From Asparagopsis taxiformis (taxonomy: Eukaryota; Rhodophyta; Florideophyceae; Bonnemaisoniales; Bonnemaisoniaceae): DNA of 64,000 nucleotides. The stretch covers positions 1 through 64,000 of the forward strand of contig JALQPE010002425.1 in NCBI GenBank assembly GCA_030407315.1, given 5' to 3'. The translations under genes were made by a program, and so were the position numbers. The notes below the pieces were generated by a model. The model saw nothing but the letters and a program-made list of their open reading frames with translations. It was not told the DNA's origin and did no database searches. This document shows, in pieces, positions 8,179 through 17,494 of this stretch; positions within the stretch are counted from its first letter, which is position 1, and each line of letters begins with the position of its first letter.

Positions 8179-10464
8179 ATGCCGCCGCGTATTGCGAAGA
8201 AAGCTCCAAAGCCTCCGGGCCTCCAGAAAACCCGGTCAGCAGCTGCTGTATCGAGTGCCCGACAATCCCGTGCGAAGAAGCGGTCTGGGCCTACCGGCAG
8301 CATTGAACCGCGGTCCGGTAGTCGCAAGACGGACCGGCGCAGAACTGGGGATCCGCAGCGAGAAAGTGAGGAAGGAGGAACGGCGCGGAGAGAGATGGGG
8401 CTTGACCGAGGCAAGCGTGCTCGCAGGGACAGTGAACATCATGATGATGACATGATAGTGGCTCAAAACATGTTGGAATTGCGGCAGAGTGCTATGGCAA
8501 AGGTAGTTCCTCCCGGGTCGGCAGATGCGGAGGTGCTGCAGACGGAGTCCCAGCCGGGGGTTCCCGAGACACTGGAGGCTGTGACCCCCACTGCGCCAAC
8601 TATGCCGAGTACATCAGCCCCAGCAGGTAATGCAGTCAGGGACCCGAGGATAGCGGCAAGGGATGTTGTTTCTGAGCAACGTTCACAGGATGCCAACTAT
8701 CATCGGCGGTCAGGTGGTACTGAGGGGAGAGAGCAGCCGGAGTGCGGGCCTCGTCACAACAGACTGTCATTGGTGCCAAATATGCGCGTAACGCCCCCGC
8801 GACGTCAGGCTATTGGCGATGGAGGACATCATATTCCCGATAGCGTGCGAGATGGGGGGACGGTGAGGGCAGAGAGGTTGCATCCGCCGGAATCCATCGA
8901 TTTAATGGCGAGTCGCATCAATGCGCAGAAGAAGAAGATCGCGGAGCTGGAAAAAAAAGTGTTTAGCCAGGACATAGCAAACAAGGCGCTCACCACGGAG
9001 ATAGTTGCGTTGGAGGCTAAGGTGAAGACTCTGCAGGCGGAAAATGCCAGCCTTACTGCAATTGCGAGAACAGGTAGAATCAGTGATCACGGTGGCGGTA
9101 AGTCGAAAATACAGAAAGCCATTCCTGTGAAATACCTTGGAGTTCTTAGGGCGGTTGAGGAAAACCTGACAAAGTGGTGCAAGAACGAGACTATGGAGCT
9201 GGACCCTATAGCGGAACAAACGCAGAGACGTTGGACTGGACGTACCATCGAGGTAGAGCCGGTAGAAGGGACCCTTTGGAGCGAAAACGGTGTAGGATAT
9301 ATTGCTACCCCTCCGGGCTATATCATCAAGAATCTGCAGTGGTATACACCTTCGTACAGGGACGAGAGTGATCTGCTGAATGACTTGGTGCGACACGTAC
9401 TGCGTCAAAGTCCGTGGTGTGATGTGTTTTCCGATGAGGAGCAGCGTGTGTGCTGTCAAGAGGCTGTGGCGGGGAGCAAGGAATTGAAAGTGAAGGTGAC
9501 GCAGAAACTGTCCGACGTGATGAGTGCACGGAAGCGTAATGCGAGGGACAGATTGTTCGGTTCGCTGGGGTACACGAAATTAATGTCTAGATGCACGATG
9601 CTGACGACGCGAGCTGAGATGGACGAGCGAGAGGAACAAAAGCGCGAAGCGTCTGAGAAGCTTTTGAAACGGGAAAGTAACGGTGATTTGGATATGGGGA
9701 GGTGGCGAACGGCACCGTTCTCAGAGCTGCGATACAGCAAAGGCATGGTTCCTGACAGCTTCGAAATGGAAGTGAATGGTGATGCATGGTTTAACAACCG
9801 AGTAGCTGTGAATGTGCTGGACATCTTCAGGGGTTATTCGATACGACCAGAACAAGTAATGGACATAGAGACGAGCATACTAACGCTGGCGCGCCTGGAT
9901 GCTTGGCTAGTGACTACTGTGGAGTGTTTGGATGAACCGAAGGGGAAAGGAGGTGCACGGCAGAAGGAGTTTACAAGGCGGTACAGTCAATATGTGGGGG
10001 TAGCTTTTCAGCAATTAGTTGGTATGGTGGTGTACTGCATGTCTTGTCTCCAAGGCTCGCAAGCAAGGGAAGAAACGGACGTTGTCGAGAGCGAACAGCG
10101 GACTAGTGCACAGTCACGGCATGTGTTTGCAAGCCGTACTGTGACGAGAGAGGCTGTTGAAGTGTGGCAAAGCGGAGAGGGGTCTGGAATTGTTCATGTC
10201 GTTGATGATGTAAACCGCTGCTCATCACTTGTTCTAGTGTCCGAGGATTGGATTCAATCGCATATTACGTCAAACCTCGGTGCTGTAATGGATTGTGTGA
10301 TTGCGCAAGGACTAATTGGCGCAGAACTTTTCGTCGTTGACCCATATGCTGGACACCTGAGTGCAAACCTGAATGTCGAAATCAATGCCCCACAGTATGG
10401 GGGCATGGAGCGGCGCCATGCAGCCACTGCTGATAACGGTTTTGGCGTAATGGAGGATGGTTGA
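8179..10464 (+). CDS. Uncharacterised coiled-coil protein, convergent with the transposase
   Basis: A 761-aa protein with a clear ATG start. Residues 1-90 are strongly basic and Pro/Arg/Lys-rich, consistent with a nuclear or DNA-binding tail. Residues ~90-235 are low complexity. A coiled coil spans about 240-300 (repeated Lys/Glu/Leu heptads such as KKIAELEKKV). The rest, ~310-760, looks folded and contains a further Glu/Arg/Lys-rich helix near 480-505. I recognise no domain. It ends 77 bases before the stop of the transposase on the other strand. This layout is what one expects of a two-gene DNA transposon, so an accessory role comparable to the second protein of CACTA elements is plausible but unproven. 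Confidence 0.7.
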   Translation: MPPRIAKKAPKPPGLQKTRSAAAVSSARQSRAKKRSGPTGSIEPRSGSRKTDRRRTGDPQRESEEGGTARREMGLDRGKRARRDSEHHDDDMIVAQNMLELRQSAMAKVVPPGSADAEVLQTESQPGVPETLEAVTPTAPTMPSTSAPAGNAVRDPRIAARDVVSEQRSQDANYHRRSGGTEGREQPECGPRHNRLSLVPNMRVTPPRRQAIGDGGHHIPDSVRDGGTVRAERLHPPESIDLMASRINAQKKKIAELEKKVFSQDIANKALTTEIVALEAKVKTLQAENASLTAIARTGRISDHGGGKSKIQKAIPVKYLGVLRAVEENLTKWCKNETMELDPIAEQTQRRWTGRTIEVEPVEGTLWSENGVGYIATPPGYIIKNLQWYTPSYRDESDLLNDLVRHVLRQSPWCDVFSDEEQRVCCQEAVAGSKELKVKVTQKLSDVMSARKRNARDRLFGSLGYTKLMSRCTMLTTRAEMDEREEQKREASEKLLKRESNGDLDMGRWRTAPFSELRYSKGMVPDSFEMEVNGDAWFNNRVAVNVLDIFRGYSIRPEQVMDIETSILTLARLDAWLVTTVECLDEPKGKGGARQKEFTRRYSQYVGVAFQQLVGMVVYCMSCLQGSQAREETDVVESEQRTSAQSRHVFASRTVTREAVEVWQSGEGSGIVHVVDDVNRCSSLVLVSEDWIQSHITSNLGAVMDCVIAQGLIGAELFVVDPYAGHLSANLNVEINAPQYGGMERRHAATADNGFGVMEDG

Positions 10465-10541
10465 AATTAGTGCAGTAAATGTGACGTTGACTAGAAGGTT
10501 TTTCATGTAGTACATTATCAATAGAGTGCTGCGATTTAGAT

Positions 10542-13500
10542 TTATTCTTCTTCATTATCATCTGTGAACTGGTAATCAGTGTTGGTGTAGAAGCGGTTGA
10601 GATAGAAACGGTGGTCCGACCAGTGCATTTGTTTCGTAAATGGCTTGACTGGAAAGTTACTTCGTACGATGTGCACGGTGCCAGATATAGTAGATGCAGG
10701 AATGAGGTCAAACCAAGGACCACCTGCACTGTGGGATGCAGTGTCATTGCTGTCAACGGATCCGTTGTCCGGGTCCCATGTGGACCACTTTAAACAAATG
10801 CACCCAAGTGATTTTTCCACAGCGGTTTTTGGGGCAAAGCAGGTCATATACTGAACGAAAGCGAGTTCTACAGGTTGAAACAGGTTTGGAGACTGCAGGC
10901 GTACCAGTGCCAGGACGCGCCCTACCCATATGGTTCTGTAGTCATCGGCAGTTCCGGAGATGACGACAAAGGAGTACTGCGATCTCTTTGCGGGGCCGAA
11001 CGATGAAGTTGCAAAGACGCGCTGCTGCTTGTGCCTCGACACGTTTGTGGGGCGAAGCATGCCACTGTGCGGGTCAAAGTCGTCGGCATCTGGGACGTAC
11101 CCTCCCATGACGTAGGCGGACTTTACCACGGTGACGGAAATGTCCATGTCATGTATTGGAGGGCCTTCTGCCGTGGCGCGCAGTCTAGCGAGGGTGAGGA
11201 ACGCTTGTGCAGCTGTGTCACCGAGTTGCTGGAATAGCGTTATGGTGCCAGACGGGAACGAGGAGTTGTGCAGAGGCAAAAGAGTGGCAGGATCGGGCTG
11301 TCCGTCGATATCTGCAACGAGGAGGGTTGCATCGGGCAGCAGGGAGGCAAAGTCGTGCAGTGCAACGGTGAATCCGTCGCGAACGAGTACTGCACCGTCT
11401 GTGGGCGATATCATGCGTGGGTTTCCCAATGTGTTTGATGGGGTGTGACGAGTTGGAGTGGCCAAGGAGAATTCCATGTGGCGAATAGTCTCTTCCATGG
11501 CTGTGGAGCGCCTTCGAGAGGTTTTCCTATAACTCTGTTTGAACAGAAGATGCGAGTGTTCGTAGGGGCCTGCATCAATGTGTTCCAGGGCGCCATATCT
11601 CTGCAAGTCACCGGGAAGATGGTCAAGAAGATGGAACTTGAAAGTTTTGAGACCTGTGGTGTGGAATGGGCCGAGGGTGGAGAGCATTGATTGTTTGAAA
11701 TAGGAAATGGAGTTCTGGAGGCTTTCTAGTTCGGCGGCAGTCCAGTGCTTGATGCGACCGCGTTTCATGACCCATGCGACGAGGTCAGAGTATTGCGTGC
11801 AGATGGAAGTGAGGGGGGCTGTATCTACTTCGTCACAGCATGTGTCAATGAATGCTGCGATGAAAGGGAACACCATGTCGACATGGTGATAGTCTTTGGC
11901 TGCGAGCATGCCGCGTATGCCGTCCTCCGTGAAGAGGCCGTTCAAATTGGTGCCCTTCTCACCCTTGGAGAAGTCGACATGAAGACCGGTGATGTAGTAG
12001 TCGCGTTCGATAGCGGACAGAATGCTGTTTGAGCCGGCGAGGATGGATTTTTTCACCTTCTTGAAGGTGCGAGGTGTCCCGGAATGGGAGGCAGTGGTGG
12101 TGGTGAGGTCTGGGGAGCTGAGGCGGTGGACAATGCACTGTTTGATGAGCTTTGAGATGCCGAGGTGGAGATTGTGCAGAGGCTCGAAGGAGAAAATGTT
12201 GTAGGGGTCTAGGGGACTGTTGGTGGGTAAAAGAGCGGTCGATTCGAGGACAGAGTGTTGTTCGAGGAGGGAGAGAGCTTCGAGCGGAGCAGTTGTATGC
12301 TCCTGAGCGCTCTCTTGGCGTGCAGAGCGTGTATCATCGAGGGAGCGGGGCTGGTGTGGCGCGGTGGATTCAAGTTGAGTGGCGGGGATGTAGCAGCGGT
12401 GGCAGGGATGTGTGGTGGTAGTGCTGTTGCGAGTGCATGACAGCTCTTTGGCCTCTGGAAAGTCGCAGCAATAATTGGCTAGGATGGGAAAGCATTGGCG
12501 GGCAGTTGCAGTGGAGTCTGTGCAGGGGAACCCGGAAGAGAACGCGGTGGATAGGGACGAAAACACTTTTTCGAGTGCTTTATGAAGAATATCAATTTTG
12601 CGAGCGCGACTAGCAGAACTAGAGGTTGTCGGCATTTCATCACCGAACAAGGCGTTGGACGAAGGGTTAACAATGTACGGAAGATACCCGACGATGGTGA
12701 GGCCGGTACGGATGCAGTGGCGACGGAGGGGGGCGGAGAAGTTGAGCAGTGTGACGTGTATGGGGTATGCGACGATTGCGGAGCTCTTGAGGCTTGTGCT
12801 GCTCTTGTCGGAGTACACTTGGAGGAGGCCGGCAAAGGAGGAAGCGGTGGGATCATTTTCCTCTGCCCATACGACCTGTGGATCTTCCGAGAGCTGCACG
12901 CGCTGTCTAGTAACCTGGTGCAGCGTTTTCGCGAATTCTGTGTGTAGGGGATGAGAAAATATTGCGGTGCCGTCTGGGGCGGTCTGTGGGGAGGGGTGGA
13001 AGAGAGTATTTTGGTCGTTAGCCAGTGCTAACTGCCTGCGGAGCATGTCGACTGGGTCGCGGAGGTACAGCTGTGCCGAGTACTTACCAGTTTTGTCTGG
13101 AATGATGTGGCTCTTGTAACCTTCGGTGCGGAAATGTGTTTCGACCATGGAAGCGGTAACGTGGCGACATTCTTCTACGGTGCGAACGGCGCTGTTGAAC
13201 TTTTCTAGGGAGAATGCGGGGTCTTGTAGGATGGTGATGACTTCGCTCACGCGGCCAGCGCCGGCCTTGTACTCGAGGGTTGTGAGACTGGCGGCGAGGG
13301 ATTGCACGAGGAGGTCTGCGCGGGAGGGGGTTGAGGTGGGTGGCAGTGAAGCGTCACAGGGTGAGTCGCTGGAGGAAGCACGACCAGATTCTGGGTCTGG
13401 GGAGCTGGGTTGCGGGGAATCATGGTCGCCGTTTCGAGCAGGCTCATGGGTGACGGCAGGGACACGAGCGTTGTTGAAATGTTGGGGAGAGGGGTTGAAA

Positions 13501-13583
13501 CGGTAGCGACACGTTCGCTCATGCAGCGCGAGCGCATAAGCATCTACGCAGTAGTAGAAGCACCCTTCATACTTGCATTCCAT
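10542..13583 (-). CDS. Plavaka/CACTA-superfamily DDE transposase
   Basis: 1013 aa from ATG (MECKYEGC). The N-terminus has a C-x4-C-x12-H-x3-C zinc-finger-like motif (residues 3-25), followed by a low-complexity linker to ~110. The middle resembles fungal Plavaka transposases: YPIHVTLLNFSAPLRR, then TIVGYLPYI, then CFPILANYCCDFPEAKELSC with downstream CHRC (a zinc-binding insert). FEPLHNLHLGISK (near residue 465) corresponds to the PD.LH....G motif, with Glu in place of the usual Asp. EHIDAGPYEHSHLLFKQSYRKTSRR (near 665-690) corresponds to the conserved block around the last catalytic Glu. The reading frame is intact, which suggests recent activity. Terminal inverted repeats were not found by eye. 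Assignment to the CACTA/Plavaka/KDZ group is fairly secure; the exact family is less so. Confidence 0.75.
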   Translation of the reverse strand: MECKYEGCFYYCVDAYALALHERTCRYRFNPSPQHFNNARVPAVTHEPARNGDHDSPQPSSPDPESGRASSSDSPCDASLPPTSTPSRADLLVQSLAASLTTLEYKAGAGRVSEVITILQDPAFSLEKFNSAVRTVEECRHVTASMVETHFRTEGYKSHIIPDKTGKYSAQLYLRDPVDMLRRQLALANDQNTLFHPSPQTAPDGTAIFSHPLHTEFAKTLHQVTRQRVQLSEDPQVVWAEENDPTASSFAGLLQVYSDKSSTSLKSSAIVAYPIHVTLLNFSAPLRRHCIRTGLTIVGYLPYIVNPSSNALFGDEMPTTSSSASRARKIDILHKALEKVFSSLSTAFSSGFPCTDSTATARQCFPILANYCCDFPEAKELSCTRNSTTTTHPCHRCYIPATQLESTAPHQPRSLDDTRSARQESAQEHTTAPLEALSLLEQHSVLESTALLPTNSPLDPYNIFSFEPLHNLHLGISKLIKQCIVHRLSSPDLTTTTASHSGTPRTFKKVKKSILAGSNSILSAIERDYYITGLHVDFSKGEKGTNLNGLFTEDGIRGMLAAKDYHHVDMVFPFIAAFIDTCCDEVDTAPLTSICTQYSDLVAWVMKRGRIKHWTAAELESLQNSISYFKQSMLSTLGPFHTTGLKTFKFHLLDHLPGDLQRYGALEHIDAGPYEHSHLLFKQSYRKTSRRRSTAMEETIRHMEFSLATPTRHTPSNTLGNPRMISPTDGAVLVRDGFTVALHDFASLLPDATLLVADIDGQPDPATLLPLHNSSFPSGTITLFQQLGDTAAQAFLTLARLRATAEGPPIHDMDISVTVVKSAYVMGGYVPDADDFDPHSGMLRPTNVSRHKQQRVFATSSFGPAKRSQYSFVVISGTADDYRTIWVGRVLALVRLQSPNLFQPVELAFVQYMTCFAPKTAVEKSLGCICLKWSTWDPDNGSVDSNDTASHSAGGPWFDLIPASTISGTVHIVRSNFPVKPFTKQMHWSDHRFYLNRFYTNTDYQFTDDNEEE

Positions 13584-14189
13584 GTCGAGTTTTGACGCAA
13601 AAGGGAGGATTGCGAGCTGAACAGGGGAGACTGTGCCGTCCAGATGCGACCAATTTTATTTTTGTGGTGCTTTCGAGACTTGGAATGTAACGTGTTCGTT
13701 CGTAGTTTTGTGGGTAGTAGTTTTGTGCTCACTCCAGCTGACATCCCAACGGTGGAATTTAACCGAGAGTTCAATCATTTCCAACTGTTACATCACATTG
13801 CGTGCTGGCAACGTGTGCATGGAAGGACGAACGACTGCCCTGGGACATGAATTTTCAATTAATTCATTTGTAATAATAAACTTTTTTATTTCCAAACTTC
13901 GTGGAATCTGAATGTGCTTTACAGCGGATATGCCACGGATCATGTAAGGAAAGCAAATGGATTCTCATATATATGATTATATGTTTATATTTGTTGTTCT
14001 CGATCCGGATCTCATTGTTCGGGGAATCAGAGACCATGGCTTGGGCCATACTCAATCTCACTGCCGGCGATGATTTCGAGTATGCACAGCAAGACTTAAG
14101 CGGACGCTGAAAGCTGTCCGGTCGACGCCGCAGGCTCCACTCCGCCCTCATCACCGACTGAGATTCTTTGACCGCCTTTGCTTTGTTTA
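13584..14189. other. Intergenic region right of the transposase gene
   Basis: No coding sequence is supported. The right transposon terminus should lie here. AT-rich sequence around 13846-13890 precedes the repeat block, but no inverted repeat matching 7520-8178 was seen. Confidence 0.4.
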
Positions 14190-15260
14190 GTGTAGAGGAT
14201 GGACGAAGGTACGTGCGCGAATCTTGAGGGTATGCATTGAGGGAAGCGTGGGTTTTGAGTCTGACTATTTCCGTTGATGCGATATTTTTCCTTGCAAGCC
14301 TTTTGACTCATGGTGTGTATTGAGCGGAGGATGGAAGAGAGGTACGTGAAGTTTTGAAAGTATGCTGTGAGGGAAGGTTGGTTTTGAGTCTGACTGTTGT
14401 GGTCGATTCCGATGTTGTGTAGATGATGCAGGAATGTTGATGACGGAAGGTAAGTTTCATTGAGTGCCAAGATGTGCTTTGCGAAGATATGGACTGCTGA
14501 CTATGATTATTATTCATTGCAAGGTTTTTGGATCATGGTTTGTATTGTGTGTAGGATGGATGAGAGGTACATTTGCGAGTTCTCAGGGTATGTAGCGAGG
14601 GAAACGTTGGTTTTCAATCTGACTGTTGCGATTGAATCCGATGTTGCGTAGGTGATGGAGGAATAGTGATGACGGAAGGTAAGTCACATTGGGCGCCCAG
14701 ACCGGTTGTGCGAAGATGCGGAATGCTGACTACTTTTCTTGGCTACACGATTACGTGATTTATGGTTTTTATTGTGTGCAGGATGGAACAGGTAAAGTAA
14801 GTGTGCGAGTTTTGAAAGTAAGCAGCGAGGGAAAGTTGGTTTTGAGTCTGACTATTTCCGTTGATGCGATATTTTTCATTGGAAGCCTATTGAGTCATGG
14901 TGTGTATTGTGTGGAGCGAAGGTAAGTGTGCGAGTTTTGAAAGTATGCTGTGAGGGAGGGTTGGTTTTGAGTCTGACTGTTGTGGTTGATTCCGATGTTG
15001 TGTAGATGATGCAGGAATGTTGATGACAGAAGGTAAGTTTCACTGAGCACCAAGACTTGTTTTGCGAAGATATGGACTGCTGACTTTGATTATTCATTGC
15101 AAGGTTTTTGGATCATGGTTTGTATTTTGTGTAGGATGGATGATTCAGTCATCCTCTCGGAGAGGTAAGTAAGGGAGTTTCTAGGATATCTGTCGTGGTA
15201 AGCGTTGCTTTTGAATCTGACTGTTGGGGTTGATGTTTTGTATGTGATGCAGGAGTGGTG
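14190..15260 (+). repeat. Array of diverged modules resembling mini-exons flanked by splice sites
   Basis: About six diverged copies of a 130-230-bp module. Recurring blocks are GGATGGATGAGAGGTACRT, GAGGGAAGGTTGGTTTTGAGTCTGACT, TTCCGATGTTGTGTAG, GATGATGCAGGAATGTTGATG, GACGGAAGGTAAGT, and CATTGCAAGGTTTTTGGATC. Many blocks look like a 3' splice site (TGTGTAG or GATGCAG), 12-18 exon-like bases, then a 5' splice site (GGTAAGT or GGTACGT). No protein-coding continuity is visible. The right end of this array is repeated at 27814-28020. Confidence 0.7.
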
Positions 15261-15614
15261 AAGCAGGAACGGCAGGACTGAAGGAGAGTGAAGAAGGGAT
15301 GTAGGAAGATGGGGAATGAAGCTGTGAGGTGTTTCTGGTATGTGTATATTTTGGGGCATACGATAGAAGTGAGAGTGCGTTTCAAGTGGTGTAAGATTTT
15401 GCTGACAATGTTCATGTTTGATGTCTTGATGATTTAATGGGCTGGGGTGGTGTCGAGGAAAGCGGGGATGGTATTGGGAAGGAGCGTATTTTTTGTAATC
15501 TAGGTCGTGAGGGTTCTTGAAGTATGTGCGGATGGTGGTGCATGGCGTTCGGATGGTAGGGAGAACGTGATAGTGAGGGAGATGGGTGATCGACGATATG
15601 CTGACAGGTATTTT

Positions 15615-15719
15615 GTATTCTGGCTGGATACGTATTTCGTATTCTGGCTGGATACGTATTTCCTATTCTAACCGGGTATTTATTTCCTATTCTGACCAGA
15701 TATGTATTCCCTATTCTAG
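15615..15719 (+). repeat. 24-bp minisatellite
   Basis: Four units plus a partial one, two of them identical (GTATTCTGGCTGGATACGTA plus TTTC), then increasingly diverged. The counterpart in the second block (from 28339) has one extra unit. Confidence 0.85.
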
Positions 15720-15841
15720 AGAGACGTATTGTATACGAGCAGTTTCCTAAATGAGAGAATAAAATACGGTCCGATATGGGCCCTGAATTTACCATCCGCT
15801 GTAATTTCTTCCCTCCCGGTTTTCGCTGATATATTGTATAC

Positions 15842-16228
15842 TGGATGTCGGGTCCTAGTATTCCGCCATATGTACTAGAGAAAGTGGATGTCGGGTCCTA
15901 GTATTCCGCCAAACGCACTAGAGAAAGTGGATGTCGGGTCCTAGTATTCCGCCATATGTACTAGAGAAAGTGGATGTCGGGTCCTAGTATTCCGCCAAAC
16001 GCACTAGAGAAAGTGGATGTCGGGTCCTAGTATTCCGCCATATGTACTAGAGAAAGTGGATGTCGGGTCCTAGTATTCCGCCATATGTACTAGAGAAAGT
16101 GGATGTCGGGCCCTAGTATTCCGCCATATGTACTAGAGAAAGTGGATGTCGGGTCCTAGTATTCCGCCATATGTACTAGAGAAAGTGGATGTCGGGTCCT
16201 AGTATTCCGCCATATGTACTAGGGAAAG
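15842..16228 (+). repeat. 43-bp tandem array, nine units
   Basis: The unit begins TGGATGTCGGGTCCTAGTAT and ends TACTAGAGAAAG. Nine units with exact 43-base spacing run from 15842 to 16228. Two variants alternate at the left (CCATATGTA and CCAAACGCA), and the last five units are all of the CCATATGTA type, so higher-order expansion has occurred. The copy at 28590-28761 has only four units. Confidence 0.95.
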
Positions 16229-16351
16229 TGGACGTCCGCATCCAAAAAATTTTTAATTTTTTTTGGACGCGGACGTTCATTTGTTCTAGTAAATCTCGGG
16301 GCCGACTAGGACCCGTACTAGAGAGACTGGACGTCCGCGTCCACTTCCGAA
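16229..16351. repeat. Hairpin and third arm closing the 43-bp array
   Basis: GGACGTCCGCATCCAAAAAA and an inverted copy ending TTTGGACGCGGACGTTC form an imperfect stem over an A/T-rich loop (16230-16278). A third copy, GGACGTCCGCGTCC, lies at 16329-16342. The same structure closes the array at 28762-28893. Similarity between the two blocks stops just after ACAGACG (16351 and 28893), which marks a breakpoint or element end. Confidence 0.8.
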
Positions 16352-16694
16352 AACACAGACGATATGGTTCCGCCGTTCCATCATTCCAGCATAGAATTTC
16401 CAAAAATAATGGAATATGCCACCTCTGGTCACCGTCATGACCAACGCGACGTGTCTTTGTCCTTTCCAATGTTATTTTTCCGTACAGTACTGGAAAATTC
16501 CACCTGTCACGGTGCTTACACCCACTCCCACGGCGCAGTTCCATTCCATTACATTCTTTACGGTATTTCCACTACTTATCTATGGCACGGCGCCGGTAAT
16601 TTCTGGGATTTTTTTGATGGTTTGCCATTCCACTAATTTCTAATGGTCCAGACCATAAAATTTACTGGTTTTTCAAAAAATTGCTTATGCTGTG
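16352..16694. other. Unique sequence between the repeat block and element A
   Basis: AT-richer DNA than the elements on either side, without a supported gene. It separates the hairpin from the truncated end of the antisense-ORF fragment at 16695. Confidence 0.5.
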
Positions 16695-17494
16695 GGCGAT
16701 AACCAGGAGTTCGTCTCCGTGCGCAGCGATGGGGCTTACGTGCCGCGGGTCGCTTCCCGTTCCGAACGCCGTCGTGGCAATCGTACCGGTTATTTCGGCG
16801 GCCTCGGGGGCAACGAACGCCCCCGAGGGACGCGTTCTGGCCGTCGTGGCCAACAAAACGAAGCGCCGCGTCCGCCGGATCCTCGAGAGATCGTGCCACG
16901 CGAGGCTACGGAACAGGGCAACGTTGCCCACGTCGGTCGTCCGGATGTGGCCACGCCGGCCGAGCGCGCGCCACGCTTCGTGAGCCTGGACGACCGCGTC
17001 TCCGATGAGGATGCCCGTCGGCTTCTCGGTACGTCGATGTCCGCTCCGCCTCGTGCGGACGGCTGGGTTATTCGTTCCCTCATCTCGTCCGTGGCTCGCG
17101 CAGCCGAAGAGTTCAGGGCCCAGACGTTGGACCTAACTGCCCGCTTGGCAACGGAACGCGCGATTTCCGAGCGTCTCGCCGCGGCGACTCGTAGTTATGC
17201 GCCGCCCGTTGGCGCTCGTAATGATCCCTATGGATACGCAAGTGGCGGCGGCTACGGAAACCCCGTTGGGTATGGCCACGCGGTGGCGTACCTTCGGATA
17301 CGCGCAGTCACGGGACTGCGGATCCTTACGCTAGGGATCCCGCGTCGCGTCGCGAGCGAGCCCCCGTGGCCACGCAGACCGTCGATCCGTACGCGCCGGG
17401 TTTCGTTCAGCCCACTCGCAGCCGCAGCCACGATAGCCGCGGCGAAGGCCCTGGTCCGTATGACCCTGCGGGCAAGCGTTCTCGTCGCTACTAG
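16695..17494 (+). pseudogene. 3' fragment of the family 2 antisense ORF, with a frameshift
   Basis: From GGCGAT at 16695 it matches the coding sequence at 28895-29425 (GDNQEFVSVRSDGAYVPRV onward), including the coiled-coil-like end (RAAEEFRAQTLDLTARLATE). The 5' portion is missing. After the Gly/Tyr-rich stretch near 17235-17275 the frame no longer makes sense, but another frame reads YARDPASRRERAPVATQTVD... and ends GKRSRRY plus TAG at 17492-17494. I take this as the true C-terminus, displaced by a small indel between about 17270 and 17310. This end is lost in the copy at 28819-30831, so this fragment supplies the family's only C-terminus here. Confidence 0.75.

Noticed and set aside
15842..16228. 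CRISPR-like array
   Set aside because: The 43-bp units are head to tail with no spacers; it is a tandem satellite in a eukaryotic genome.
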